The notes under the pieces: generated by a model
What the model saw: only the letters and a program-made list of their open reading frames with translations
Told to the model about the DNA's origin: nothing
The model's database searches: none
Program-made: the position numbers and the translations under genes
DNA from: Thiotrichaceae bacterium
Lineage (GTDB): Bacteria; Pseudomonadota; Gammaproteobacteria; Thiotrichales; Thiotrichaceae
Reading direction: 5' to 3'
Assembly: GCA_027009095.1 (NCBI GenBank)
Contig: JALVDG010000444.1
Coordinates: 1-20,110 of the forward strand
Length of the DNA stretch: 20,110 nt
In this document: one piece after another, positions 1-7,248 of the stretch
How the letters are laid out: every line of letters begins with the position of its first letter
How positions within the stretch are numbered: position 1 is the first letter of the stretch

Positions 1-1
1 T

Positions 2-301
2 ATTGTCTTTTATATGGGCTTAACAGGCATTAGCGTTATTAGTGAACAACTTCAAGCACACGGACTTTCGGCAGACACACCCGCAGCATTAGTTGAGCAA
101 GGCACAACACGCAATCAACGAGTACACATTGGAACCGTTGGCAACTTACCACAATTAGTAAAAGATACTGGTGTGCGCGCACCGACGCTTACCATTATTG
201 GTCATGTGGTGCAATTACATGAAAAATTAGCATGGTATATACCAGAACGCCATGTACAAGAAACTGAATTTAGTCGTAATAAAGACATGAGCAAAGCTTA
301 A
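2..301 (+). CDS. Uroporphyrinogen-III C-methyltransferase, C-terminal part (5' truncated by window)
   Basis: The reading frame is open from the left window edge, so only about the last 99 residues are seen. They read VFYMGLTGI, then [17 protein letters not shown], then [11 protein letters not shown] and LHEKLAWY. These are the characteristic C-terminal segments of the SAM-dependent uroporphyrinogen-III C-methyltransferase (CobA, or the CysG C-terminal domain), which makes precorrin-2 for siroheme or cobalamin. The conserved [11 protein letters not shown] loop belongs to the tetrapyrrole methylase fold. The N-terminal part is missing, so a stand-alone CobA cannot be told from a CysG fusion. 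A well-spaced ribosome site for the next gene follows after 41 bases, so the two may be co-transcribed. Confidence 0.9.
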   Translation: MVFYMGLTGISVISEQLQAHGLSADTPAALVEQGTTRNQRVHIGTVGNLPQLVKDTGVRAPTLTIIGHVVQLHEKLAWYIPERHVQETEFSRNKDMSKA

Positions 302-326
302 TAAATATCTTATTATTCTGATAGTT

Positions 327-332
327 AAAGGA
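327..332 (+). promoter_or_regulatory. Ribosome binding site of the S24-fold gene
   Basis: AAAGGA lies nine bases before the ATG at 342 and fixes that start. Confidence 0.6.
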
Positions 333-341
333 TTCCTCCCC

Positions 342-704
342 ATGCAAGAAACTAAAATACAAATTCAAGATGCTTTTAAGCAAAACCTAAGTGATGGAGG
401 TTGTTCGGCCGCCGAACCTTTTGCCTTACGCACATTAGATGACAGCATGGAGCCTGAATTTGCAGCAGGATGCATTATTATTATTGATCCAAGCACTGCC
501 TATCGCGATGGTTCTTATGTGTTTGCAAAAGATAATAAGGATGAATATATTTTCCGCCAGCTCCGCATTATTGATGGAAAATACTTTCTTGTACCTCTAA
601 ACGACCTTTATGAAACCATCGAAATTTCTGGAGAAAGCCAAATCGAAGGTATTATTACCCAACGTGCAGGTAAACGACGTTCTTATCATAAAAGTTACTA
701 TTAA
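342..704 (+). CDS. Stand-alone LexA/S24-fold protein lacking the catalytic lysine
   Basis: This 120-residue protein has the core of the S24 (LexA/UmuD-like) peptidase fold and no N-terminal helix-turn-helix. The nucleophile region reads LDDSMEPEFAAG, with Ser35 followed by Met-Glu-Pro as in LexA-like proteins. It continues with a hydrophobic strand (CIIIIDP), a DGSYVFAK strand and DEYIFRQL. In LexA the last segment carries the catalytic lysine (TVKRL); here the aligned residue is Arg72. Autoproteolysis is therefore doubtful and a binding or regulatory role is possible. The start is supported by AAAGGA at 327-332, nine bases before the ATG. It follows the methyltransferase gene closely on the same strand. 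Function unknown; the fold assignment is fairly secure. Confidence 0.75.
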   Translation: MQETKIQIQDAFKQNLSDGGCSAAEPFALRTLDDSMEPEFAAGCIIIIDPSTAYRDGSYVFAKDNKDEYIFRQLRIIDGKYFLVPLNDLYETIEISGESQIEGIITQRAGKRRSYHKSYY

Positions 705-888
705 ATTTTACTCAAAAGAACGTGCACAAGGTAAGCTAAAACAGCGGGTAGTTCAAGTGAGTTTATGGCGATAGTTTCTATGATTTGTGTTACGAGTGTC
801 TTCTATTTTTTCAAAATATTTGAGCAAGTGCATTTTTTATTTTTGTTTTATTATGACTATAAAAAAACCTTGCTTAACCTAGTTTTGA

Positions 889-1092
889 TTAAAACTCAAG
901 AATTATTCAATGCGATTGCCCTGTCCTTTTATGTACCCCAAAACAGTACCCAACGAAGAAGAGCTAGCAGATAAAGTGCAGTTAGTACTCTCCACATCAG
1001 GCGGTCATGTTGGATTTATAACAGGAATATTTCCTTGGAAAGCAAAGTATTGGGGTGATATACAAGTGATTAAGTGGCTCAAAAGCCATTAA
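889..1092 (+). pseudogene. C-terminal remnant of a YheT-family alpha/beta hydrolase
   Basis: The frame ending at 1092 encodes PFMYPKTVPNEEEL, then STSGGHVGFITG, then a tryptophan-rich tail ending WLKSH. This matches the end of YheT-family alpha/beta hydrolases, where a DDPFM segment, a conserved GGHVGF (catalytic His) and a tail ending in a WL motif occur in this order. Everything before PFM is missing: a stop lies at 886-888, and the DNA upstream (705-888) is AT-rich and shows no hydrolase sequence in any frame that I recognise. An ATG at 910 could start a 60-residue peptide, but no fold could form from it. I read it as the debris of a deleted gene. Confidence 0.65.
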
Positions 1093-1199
1093 TAGAATAA
1101 AGGATAAAACATCCAAGCTTAACAACTCATAGTATCCCTGCCTATCGTATAATGCATCAAGCCCCTCACCTCTTGTCGTTATTTTATTTCAGATGATCT

Positions 1200-1226
1200 A
1201 ATTAATCTTTATGATTAAAGTTAATT
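1200..1226. promoter_or_regulatory. AT-rich dyad before the chaperone gene
   Basis: AATTAA-T-CTTTA at 1200-1211 is mirrored by TAAAG-TTAATT at 1216-1226 with a single bulged T. The dyad ends 12 bases before the chaperone ATG. It could be an operator or a leader hairpin. AT-rich dyads also arise by chance in this genome. Confidence 0.25.
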
Positions 1227-1238
1227 ATAATTTTCAAG

Positions 1239-1958
1239 ATGGTTTCACTTATGATAAAAATAATACCCCTCATTATCAGTCTCTATTTTCTTATTTTTAC
1301 TTCGGTTGCTTCGGCATTTGAGCTAAAGCCTTTATACGCCTCTTTAACACCTTCTGGTGCAGGTGCTGAAAAGGTCTTTCGTGTTAGCAACACTAGTGAT
1401 AAGCCTATTGCTGTTCAATTTAAAACAACAACTAGAAAACAACATCCTGATGGAACTGAAGAGCAATCTAATGCGGATGATTTATTTATGATTTATCCGC
1501 CTCAAGCTGTTATTCCTGCACATAAAACCCAGAAAGTTAGAGTTCAGTGGTTAGGAGAGCAGAATCCTAAAAAAGAATTAGCTTATCGCTTTGTTGCAGA
1601 ACAAGTACCTGTGAAATTATCCAAACGAGATTCAACAGAAGTACAGATGGTGATGACCTTAGTAGGTTCTATTTATATTGAGCCACAAGGTGTTAATCCT
1701 CAGCTTGATGTAAGTAATATTCGCCAATCAGGAAATAAGCTGATCTTCACTGTACGCAATACGGGTACAAAACACGCCATGTTAGAGAACTTGACTATTA
1801 ATTTATTAGGTGATGGAAAACAGTTGGAACTCCGTGGAAAGCAAGTATTTGGTGCCGAAGGCAAAAATATATTAGCAGGTTCGTACCGTGATCTTTCCAT
1901 CCCACTCCCACAGGGAATAAATCCAAGTACAAGCTGGCAAGCACAGTTAAAATTTTAA
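1239..1958 (+). CDS. Periplasmic pilus-assembly chaperone (PapD-like)
   Basis: This 239-residue exported protein is a periplasmic fibre-assembly chaperone that would hold pilin subunits until delivery to the usher encoded downstream. A signal peptide (hydrophobic residues about 6-20, cleavage after VASA at residue 26) is followed by an immunoglobulin-like first domain. That domain contains VFRVSNTSDKPIAVQF, then MIYPPQAVIPAHKTQKVRVQW (about 84-104) and YRFVAEQVPV (about 117-126), all typical of the family. A second beta domain follows (VRNTGTKHAMLENL). The total length is normal for the family. Both ATG 1239 and ATG 1251 would give a workable signal peptide, and neither has a strong ribosome site. 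The neighbouring usher resembles the CS1/alpha type, so this is probably an alpha-like or atypical chaperone. Confidence 0.85.
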   Translation: MVSLMIKIIPLIISLYFLIFTSVASAFELKPLYASLTPSGAGAEKVFRVSNTSDKPIAVQFKTTTRKQHPDGTEEQSNADDLFMIYPPQAVIPAHKTQKVRVQWLGEQNPKKELAYRFVAEQVPVKLSKRDSTEVQMVMTLVGSIYIEPQGVNPQLDVSNIRQSGNKLIFTVRNTGTKHAMLENLTINLLGDGKQLELRGKQVFGAEGKNILAGSYRDLSIPLPQGINPSTSWQAQLKF

Positions 1959-1969
1959 ATATCCTTTCA

Positions 1970-2035
1970 AAAGAGTCTCTGAACTGATTTAAGTACGCGA
2001 TAGCCTACCCCATAGAGGCTATTCAGAGGCTCTTT
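1970..2035 (+). promoter_or_regulatory. Large nested stem-loop between chaperone and usher
   Basis: A 14-base arm at 1970-1983 pairs with 2022-2035 with one G-T position. Inside it ATAGCCT (2000-2006) pairs with AGGCTAT (2016-2022). The structure begins 11 bases after the chaperone stop. It could limit read-through into the usher or protect the 3' end of the chaperone message, giving more chaperone than usher. Confidence 0.5.
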
Positions 2036-2060
2036 AAAGACTGTCTTTACTACTTTTTTC
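2034..2060 (+). terminator. Weak terminator-like hairpin after the chaperone
   Basis: TAAAGA and TCTTTA form a short stem, followed by CTACTTTTTTC. It adjoins the larger stem-loop. The short AT-rich stem makes complete termination unlikely, and partial attenuation is more plausible. Confidence 0.3.
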
Positions 2061-2114
2061 ATTAGGTTTTAGGCATACACAACTAATAATAAAAATAACT
2101 CATCGTCGTACCTC

Positions 2115-4688
2115 ATGCCCTCTGCTTCTTACTTTAAAAAAATAAGTATCTTTATTTTATGTTGCTTAACTTCTACCTTGCTAAGTGCTAAGGATACTAA
2201 GGAAAAGAATGAAGCCGATCTCCAAGCAATCTATGCTAGCGCCTTTGGTGCTAAAAAAAAGATGCCAGCACAGCTATCGCTAACCTTACTTATCGCTAAT
2301 ACCGAACTAACAACAATAAAAGTTTTTAGCAAAAACCGAAAAAATATTACCCATATTGAACGCAAAAAGTTTATATCAGCCATTACTCCTTATGTTAAGC
2401 CTAAATACCTACAGGCTCTACAAAAGAAGATAGGCAACACATCAAAAATCTCTCTTACTCGCCTAGCGTCATTTAATTTTCATACTAAATTTGACCAAAA
2501 TAGCCTAAGTTTAAAACTTCTTGTGCCCGCTAAAATGCGTACAACCATTACATTGCGATTAGGACAAAAAAACAGGAAGATAATAAGATACCCAGACAAG
2601 GAGGATCTTGCCCAAGCAGCAACAATAAGCGGCTATACCAATATTACTGCCAATATCGATCATGACTATAATAACGGAACAACACAGCAACGCTTACAAG
2701 CAAACGCGACACTCAATATGCAGGGTGTCGTATTAGAAAGCCAGCATAGTTGGCGAAATGACCGCGACAAAAGATGGTCTCGTGATGCTTCCAAAGTAGT
2801 CATTGATAAACCCGAGTCTTTACATCGTTATACCATTGGTGATATAAGCAGTGAGCAAAAAAATTATCAGCGAGCAATTCATTTAGGTGGTTTTAGCCTA
2901 CGAAAAACAACGGCTTTAAATCCTTATAAAGAGACTCAGCTATCGACAAATAAAACATTTCAATTAGAAGAAGATAGCGAGGTTAAAATTTATATTAATG
3001 ATTTTTTAAAAGCGACTAAAAAACTGGATGCTGGTGAATACACGCTAACAGACCTTCACTTTGAAAGCGGTGCAAATACCATTCGTTTGGAAATTACAGA
3101 CAAGGATGGCCAACGTAGCGAAAAAGAATTCTCTGTATTAAACGACTCCCGTTTATTACAACCAGGTATCTCAAGCTATGCCCTAGAAATTGGTAAACCC
3201 TCTTATTACGCAAATAATGAACATCAGTACGATACCGACACAACCGTTGTCAGTGGTTATTACAAGCAAGGAATTAATGAAACAGTGACTGCTAGTGCTA
3301 GTTTTGTAGGAGATAAGGATAATATCCAACTCGGTGTGAATGGCTTGATTGCCACACCTATTGGTGGCATTACAGCAAAAGTTGGAGCAGTTAAAGCTAA
3401 AAATAAAAAGGCGCGATATGCGATTGGAAGTCGTTACAGTTATCGAGCACCTAGTGCTAAAAAAGGGATAAGTTTTAGTGTGGCAGGTGATTACTTTGAA
3501 GAAGATTTTTCTGCTTTAGAGTACTCTCAAGAAAAAAATCAACTAAGCACCGCAAGCAATAAAACAGAGAGTCGCATATATGCTTCTATGAGCAAACCTC
3601 TAGGAAACCGCTTGCAAGGAAGCCTGAATATTCAGCGCGAAACACGTTATGATCAAAAAGATGCCAATTATTCTTCCAGTTTAAATCTAAGAAAGTCTTT
3701 TCATGGAGGTCGATCCATCTCTGCTCGTCTTCGCTATCAAAATAATAAAGAAAAAGATAAATCAATTAGTATTCGTTTACGCTACCCCTTTGAGAAAGAA
3801 AATAAACGATCACGCGATCGCTCTGCCACTCTTTCTTACAATAGCTTAGACGACCGTGTCATTAGCTCCTTCTTTGTCGCCCCGAAAACAAATATCGGAA
3901 AAGATAGCCTCGCAGGATCTATTACACATTCTTCAAATCAAGACAGCAAAAGCCTTAGTGGAAATATGAGTTATCGTGGCGATATGATGGAGATAGGCGT
4001 ATCACATACTATTAGCCAATCAGCTAATAACACAGACTATCGCCAACGTAGTAAAGCAAAATTTAAAACAGCACTCTCCTTTGCGGATAACACGATTGCT
4101 ATTAGCAAACCCATTCGTAATAGCTTTGCGATTATTACAGGACCTCAAAATCAAGACAAAGACATCGCTGCTGTTAAAGGGCGATCAAGCTTCTCTCGCT
4201 CTGATGGCAAAGATCTTCCTGACTACTATCAAAGCGTGGTTACTACCTCAGGAAAACCAGCTGTTATTAATCTTCCAAACTATCGCTATAACAGTGTTAA
4301 TGTCGATAGCACTGCTTTACCACGAGGAAGCGATCCCGACTACTCGGAATTTGAACTCAAGCCTGCCTATAAACAAGGCTATGTACTCAAAGCAGGCGGT
4401 GAAGCAGGTGTTATTGTTGATGGAGTTTTAAAAAATAATAAAGGTGAACCTTTTTCATTAGCAGGAGGGCAACTAATACCGCTTAATACAAGCAAGAAAA
4501 AAGCAATTACTTTCTTTACCAACCGCTCTGGAAAGTTTCGCTTAATATCAGTCCCCGCAGGAAAATATCAGATTGAACTTTTTGATCTAAAAGAAAATAA
4601 CAAGCAAGTAATTGATATTCCTAATACGCCTGGAGAACTTTATAAATTAGGTGAGTTAACTCTCTCAGGAACACTAGAAGATTCATGA
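2115..4688 (+). CDS. Outer-membrane fimbrial usher (CS1/TcfC-like)
   Basis: This 857-residue protein begins with a signal peptide (hydrophobic residues about 10-23, ending near LLSA) and is predicted to form the outer-membrane pore that assembles and exports chaperone-bound subunits. After a lysine-rich N-terminal region comes the barrel. It contains the usher-like segments YTIGDISSEQ and GGFSLRKTTALNPY (about residues 240-275), then a plug-like beta region with VKIYINDFLKATKKLDAGEYTL and GANTIRLEITDKDGQRSEKEF. The C-terminal part has NYRYNSVNVDSTALPRG and a final small beta domain (GEAGVIVDGVLKN to SVPAGKYQIELFD). Length and order suit the usher family, and the divergence suggests the CS1/alpha branch. 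No clear ribosome site precedes the ATG, so the start may be coupled to the upstream hairpin region. Confidence 0.85.
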   Translation: MPSASYFKKISIFILCCLTSTLLSAKDTKEKNEADLQAIYASAFGAKKKMPAQLSLTLLIANTELTTIKVFSKNRKNITHIERKKFISAITPYVKPKYLQALQKKIGNTSKISLTRLASFNFHTKFDQNSLSLKLLVPAKMRTTITLRLGQKNRKIIRYPDKEDLAQAATISGYTNITANIDHDYNNGTTQQRLQANATLNMQGVVLESQHSWRNDRDKRWSRDASKVVIDKPESLHRYTIGDISSEQKNYQRAIHLGGFSLRKTTALNPYKETQLSTNKTFQLEEDSEVKIYINDFLKATKKLDAGEYTLTDLHFESGANTIRLEITDKDGQRSEKEFSVLNDSRLLQPGISSYALEIGKPSYYANNEHQYDTDTTVVSGYYKQGINETVTASASFVGDKDNIQLGVNGLIATPIGGITAKVGAVKAKNKKARYAIGSRYSYRAPSAKKGISFSVAGDYFEEDFSALEYSQEKNQLSTASNKTESRIYASMSKPLGNRLQGSLNIQRETRYDQKDANYSSSLNLRKSFHGGRSISARLRYQNNKEKDKSISIRLRYPFEKENKRSRDRSATLSYNSLDDRVISSFFVAPKTNIGKDSLAGSITHSSNQDSKSLSGNMSYRGDMMEIGVSHTISQSANNTDYRQRSKAKFKTALSFADNTIAISKPIRNSFAIITGPQNQDKDIAAVKGRSSFSRSDGKDLPDYYQSVVTTSGKPAVINLPNYRYNSVNVDSTALPRGSDPDYSEFELKPAYKQGYVLKAGGEAGVIVDGVLKNNKGEPFSLAGGQLIPLNTSKKKAITFFTNRSGKFRLISVPAGKYQIELFDLKENNKQVIDIPNTPGELYKLGELTLSGTLEDS

Positions 4689-4762
4689 TAAAAGGTAGTA
4701 AATTCATTGCCTAACAGATAGGCGGTGTTGAAATAACAATCATAACTCACTAGAATACTTTC

Positions 4763-4782
4763 ATCTGCTCGTTGAAGCAGAT
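4763..4782 (+). promoter_or_regulatory. Perfect 7-bp hairpin after the usher
   Basis: ATCTGCT (4763-4769) and AGCAGAT (4776-4782) enclose a six-base loop. No T-run follows, so it is not a typical terminator. It may be an mRNA-end structure between the usher and the pilin-like gene. Confidence 0.35.
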
Positions 4783-4815
4783 AAAACTTTAAACCCCAAT
4801 ATCCCCATTGTATTG

Positions 4816-4859
4816 GATGCAAGACGCTTAACCCCTTTTGTATTGCATCTGAATTTTTT
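4816..4859 (+). terminator. Possible terminator or attenuator between usher and pilin-like gene
   Basis: GATGCAA (4816-4822) pairs with TTGCATC (4843-4849) and a run of six T follows at 4854-4859. The loop is long (20 bases), so strength is doubtful. If it works, it would separate the low-level usher message from a strongly expressed subunit gene. Confidence 0.3.
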
Positions 4860-4965
4860 AATTACCGCTGATTTAATCAAGTAGTTATCCCCATCAATGA
4901 ATCACTCATTTTTAGTGATGATATTGGATAATTATCAAAATAATAAATTATTAGGAAAACTATCC

Positions 4966-5493
4966 ATGAAAAAACTATCTTTAGTCGTTGCTGTTGCAAC
5001 TATTCTTTCTTCTTCTATCTCTTTTGCAGCAACAACTACAGACCCTGCAGCAACCTCTACTACAGATGCTCAAATTTTCACAAAAGACTTTGATCTAAAG
5101 GTAGAAAAAGAACCTGTTGTTGAAACTAAGATGCTTGGAAAAGAACACCAAAAGCTAGATATTGAAGCAATGATGAAAGGTAATAGTGAAGGAAAAGCTC
5201 ATGACATTGGTTCAATGGAGCTTTCTACAACAGCAAAAAGCTGTACAGCAACAATCACAACAGACAACGGCTTTAAACTACAAGGTCAAAACAACCCAAA
5301 TGAAACACTAGCAGCGTATAAAATTGAATATACAGCAGGAGATAAGACAGCAACATTTGATGAAAATAATGGAACACAAGACGTAGGTTGTAGCACTGCT
5401 GATCTTAAAATGGCAGTAACAGATATGAGAAAAGATGCTCCTGCTGATGCCTATGGCGATGTTATTCACGTTGAAGTACGTGCTGAGTCTTAA
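4966..5493 (+). CDS. Pilin-like secreted subunit of the chaperone-usher locus
   Basis: This 175-residue protein starts with a classic signal peptide (MKKLSLVVAVATILSSS, cleavage near SFA/ATT, residue about 22). The mature part is rich in Thr, Ala, Asp and Lys. It has two cysteines, in the segments SCTATITT and VGCSTADL, that could form the disulfide usual in pilins. It ends with YGDVIHVEVRAES, which resembles the alternating final strand (Y-D-x-hydrophobic-x-V) of chaperone-usher subunits that pairs with the chaperone. I therefore call it the probable main fibre subunit. An in-frame ATG at 4897 exists, but AGGA at 4953-4956 and the signal peptide favour 4966. A strong terminator follows. No family name is certain. 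Confidence 0.6.
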   Translation: MKKLSLVVAVATILSSSISFAATTTDPAATSTTDAQIFTKDFDLKVEKEPVVETKMLGKEHQKLDIEAMMKGNSEGKAHDIGSMELSTTAKSCTATITTDNGFKLQGQNNPNETLAAYKIEYTAGDKTATFDENNGTQDVGCSTADLKMAVTDMRKDAPADAYGDVIHVEVRAES

Positions 5494-5540
5494 TTTTAAA
5501 AGGTAGCAATAACAAAATTTATTGCTTGTAAGACTTATCA

Positions 5541-5576
5541 AACCCGCTATCCCACCAAGGATTAGCGGGTTTTTTT
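5541..5576 (+). terminator. Strong rho-independent terminator after the pilin-like gene
   Basis: AACCCGCTA at 5541-5549 pairs perfectly with TAGCGGGTT at 5563-5571, followed by further T residues to 5576. This is the clearest intrinsic terminator in the window and marks the end of the pilin-like transcript. Confidence 0.9.
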
Positions 5577-5744
5577 GTGCCTGAAAGAAAAAATGGGCGC
5601 AGAGTGGCTCAAAAACCACAAATAAAATAATCTATAAAAGCTATAAATAACGAAGTTATGGCGATACCCGCACAATCAAAAGGAAGTTAAAAAAACAGTA
5701 ACTCTACTTGCCATGCAATAATATCAATATCTTAGTAGGCAAAT

Positions 5745-5776
5745 TTACTACAGAAAAACAAATCAAGCTGTAGTAA
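5745..5776. promoter_or_regulatory. 9-bp inverted repeat before the SGNH gene
   Basis: TTACTACAG (5745-5753) and CTGTAGTAA (5768-5776) are perfect complements separated by 14 bases. The right arm ends 41 bases before the ATG of the SGNH gene. It could be an operator or a leader hairpin. The rest of 5577-5817 shows no gene. Confidence 0.4.
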
Positions 5777-5817
5777 GTTACTTCATGTACATTCCTTAAT
5801 AACGATGAGACAACCTT

Positions 5818-6678
5818 ATGTTCTTTACTAAAAAAACTATAGCTATAATTTTTTCGCTTTCTATAGCTGGTATTTTTTCACTGTTATTGATGCATAATGC
5901 AAGTGCATCCCCCCTTATAAAAGCAGGCTTAAAGAAAAGTATAATCGCTGATACTAATATAAAGACAAACGGTAAATACACATTTATGCGTTGCAATGCA
6001 CTTAAAAAGAAACCCTTTGATAAAAAGAACCCGAAGAAAAAACTTCTTATTATTGGGGATAGCCACGGCTGTGATTTTTTAAATGAAATACGTGAAAATA
6101 ATTTCTTACAGAATTATCAAATTCGCATGCGCTATATTCCTTATCAGTGTCAACCCGTATTAAATGGAAAAAGTGGTAAGTTTGTAGAGCCTAAAGATAA
6201 AGCCTTATGTGCGAATGAAGCAAGAACAGATAGCTTGATGCAGGCTAAAGAACAAATGAGTGAAGCAGATGTTATTATCTTTGCTGCACGTTGGAAGTTA
6301 AGCACTGCTCGCGTATTACCATTTACAATCAAACATTTAAGACTAAGCCCTCATCAAAAAATTATCGTTATTGGTAGCAAAAGTTTTGGCAAAATTACAG
6401 CTCGACGTTATATGAGCATGTCGAGAGAGGAGCTATCAAAAATAAAAAATCCGGTTGATTCTGAAGTACAAAAAATAAATGCTATTTTACGTAAGCGTAT
6501 TACGGGGCGACTAGCCTTTGTTGATCAAACACGGTTACTTTGTGGTTCTGACACTGCTTGCCCTATCTTCACTAAAAATCTTCATTTAATTTCCTATGAT
6601 GGTTGGCATCTCACTCAAGCAGGTGCTCGTTATATGGGAAAAATATTGTTTCAAAAATCTATTTTAGGCAAGTTGTAA
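5818..6678 (+). CDS. Exported stand-alone SGNH-fold hydrolase/acetyl-esterase-like protein
   Basis: This 286-residue protein has a signal peptide or N-terminal anchor (hydrophobic about 8-25, NASA/SP near 31). It then has an SGNH-type core. Block I reads LLIIGDSHGCDF with nucleophile Ser82, and block V reads YDGWHLTQAGARY with Asp261 and His264, so the catalytic triad residues are present. This arrangement resembles the SGNH domain found at the C-terminus of OafA/OatA-type acyltransferases, but here it is free and periplasmic, with no transmembrane acyltransferase part. Six cysteines (59, 85, 111, 131, 242, 248) suggest disulfides. It follows the pilin-like gene beyond a terminator and has its own start region without a strong ribosome site. 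A role in trimming acyl groups from glycans near the surface fibre is possible but unproven. Confidence 0.7.
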   Translation: MFFTKKTIAIIFSLSIAGIFSLLLMHNASASPLIKAGLKKSIIADTNIKTNGKYTFMRCNALKKKPFDKKNPKKKLLIIGDSHGCDFLNEIRENNFLQNYQIRMRYIPYQCQPVLNGKSGKFVEPKDKALCANEARTDSLMQAKEQMSEADVIIFAARWKLSTARVLPFTIKHLRLSPHQKIIVIGSKSFGKITARRYMSMSREELSKIKNPVDSEVQKINAILRKRITGRLAFVDQTRLLCGSDTACPIFTKNLHLISYDGWHLTQAGARYMGKILFQKSILGKL

Positions 6679-7248
6679 AACCTTAGCCTTCCCTTCAAAT
6701 AAATCATCAGCACAATATTCTTTGCCACTCATATTTTTTGCTATTTTAAGAAAAAATCAGGAAATATGAGTGCTTAAGTACCCGACATCTAACCATTTAC
6801 CCCCTGTTTTCTGATCTTCTCCATTATTGCTTTGCCCATTATACTCCCGTCGCAATGCCTTGAATATCAAAAAACAGGAAACTAAATGTTGTTAAATTAA
6901 TTTTGTTTGGGTACTTAGCAATATTCTTTACTATCCTTGAGCTATTACTACAAATAAACACGCTTTCTATATAAAGCCAAGGTTGCGTTGGGAGACAATT
7001 CCTTGAAGCTCTACTTGAGGCTCTACTTGAAATACTTAAAAACTTTCTTATTGGCACTCCAACAAATTTAGTTTGATGAAGTGCTAAAAAGGTGTAATTC
7101 AAAGTCAAAAAATAATAAAAGTGATAGCGGGCTATTGTTTTTTATATGCTCTACGGATAGCTTCACTGTCTCTTTAGATTTTATCAGCTTAAATTACTTC
7201 TAATTTTTGAGTATTACATTTGGCTTCCTTAAAGATATAAAGGGATAA
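6679..7248. other. Gene-free interval before the CHAT operon
   Basis: About 570 AT-rich bases with no recognisable gene. A minus-strand frame at 6839-7108 has no familiar motif and low-complexity serine runs. It overlaps a short tandem duplication on the plus strand near 7014-7032 (two copies of a GAGGCTCTACTT-like unit). A 15-base stretch at 6778-6792 recurs inverted in the composite repeat at 17867-17881. The promoter of the CHAT pair must lie here, but no convincing -35/-10 pair stands out. Confidence 0.5.
7241..7244 (+). promoter_or_regulatory. Ribosome binding site of the CHAT gene
   Basis: AGGG (within AAAGGGAT) lies four bases before the ATG at 7249. Spacing is short but acceptable, and it supports this start. 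Confidence 0.5.

Larger units (their letters stand above)
705..1238. other. Gene-poor interval with hydrolase debris
   Basis: Apart from the YheT-like remnant, this stretch holds AT-rich sequence without a convincing gene. A short frame at 765-974 overlaps the remnant in another phase and has low-complexity composition, so it is not called. A TATAAT hexamer lies at 1148-1153 without a good -35 element at the right distance. An AT-rich dyad lies directly before the chaperone gene. Confidence 0.5.

Noticed and set aside
765..974. Short plus-strand frame of 69 codons
   Set aside because: It overlaps the YheT remnant in another phase, has low-complexity phenylalanine-rich sequence, and lacks a ribosome site or known motif.
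4081..4431. 116-codon frame inside the usher gene
   Set aside because: It lies wholly within the usher in another phase and has no independent support.
4897..4965. Upstream ATG extending the pilin-like gene by 23 codons
   Set aside because: The extension would put a charged polar stretch before the signal peptide, while ATG 4966 has an AGGA site at good spacing.
5591..5640. Similarity of AGTGGCTCAAAA with the end of the YheT remnant near 1072
   Set aside because: Only about 12 bases agree, followed by loose AT-rich similarity. It is not enough to claim a second remnant.
6839..7108. Minus-strand frame of 89 codons before the CHAT gene
   Set aside because: No recognised motif, serine runs caused by a short tandem duplication in the DNA, and no ribosome site. 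Probably chance.
7122..7140. ATAGCGGGCTAT with a T-run as a terminator
   Set aside because: The stem is only four to five pairs, and no gene of that strand ends nearby.
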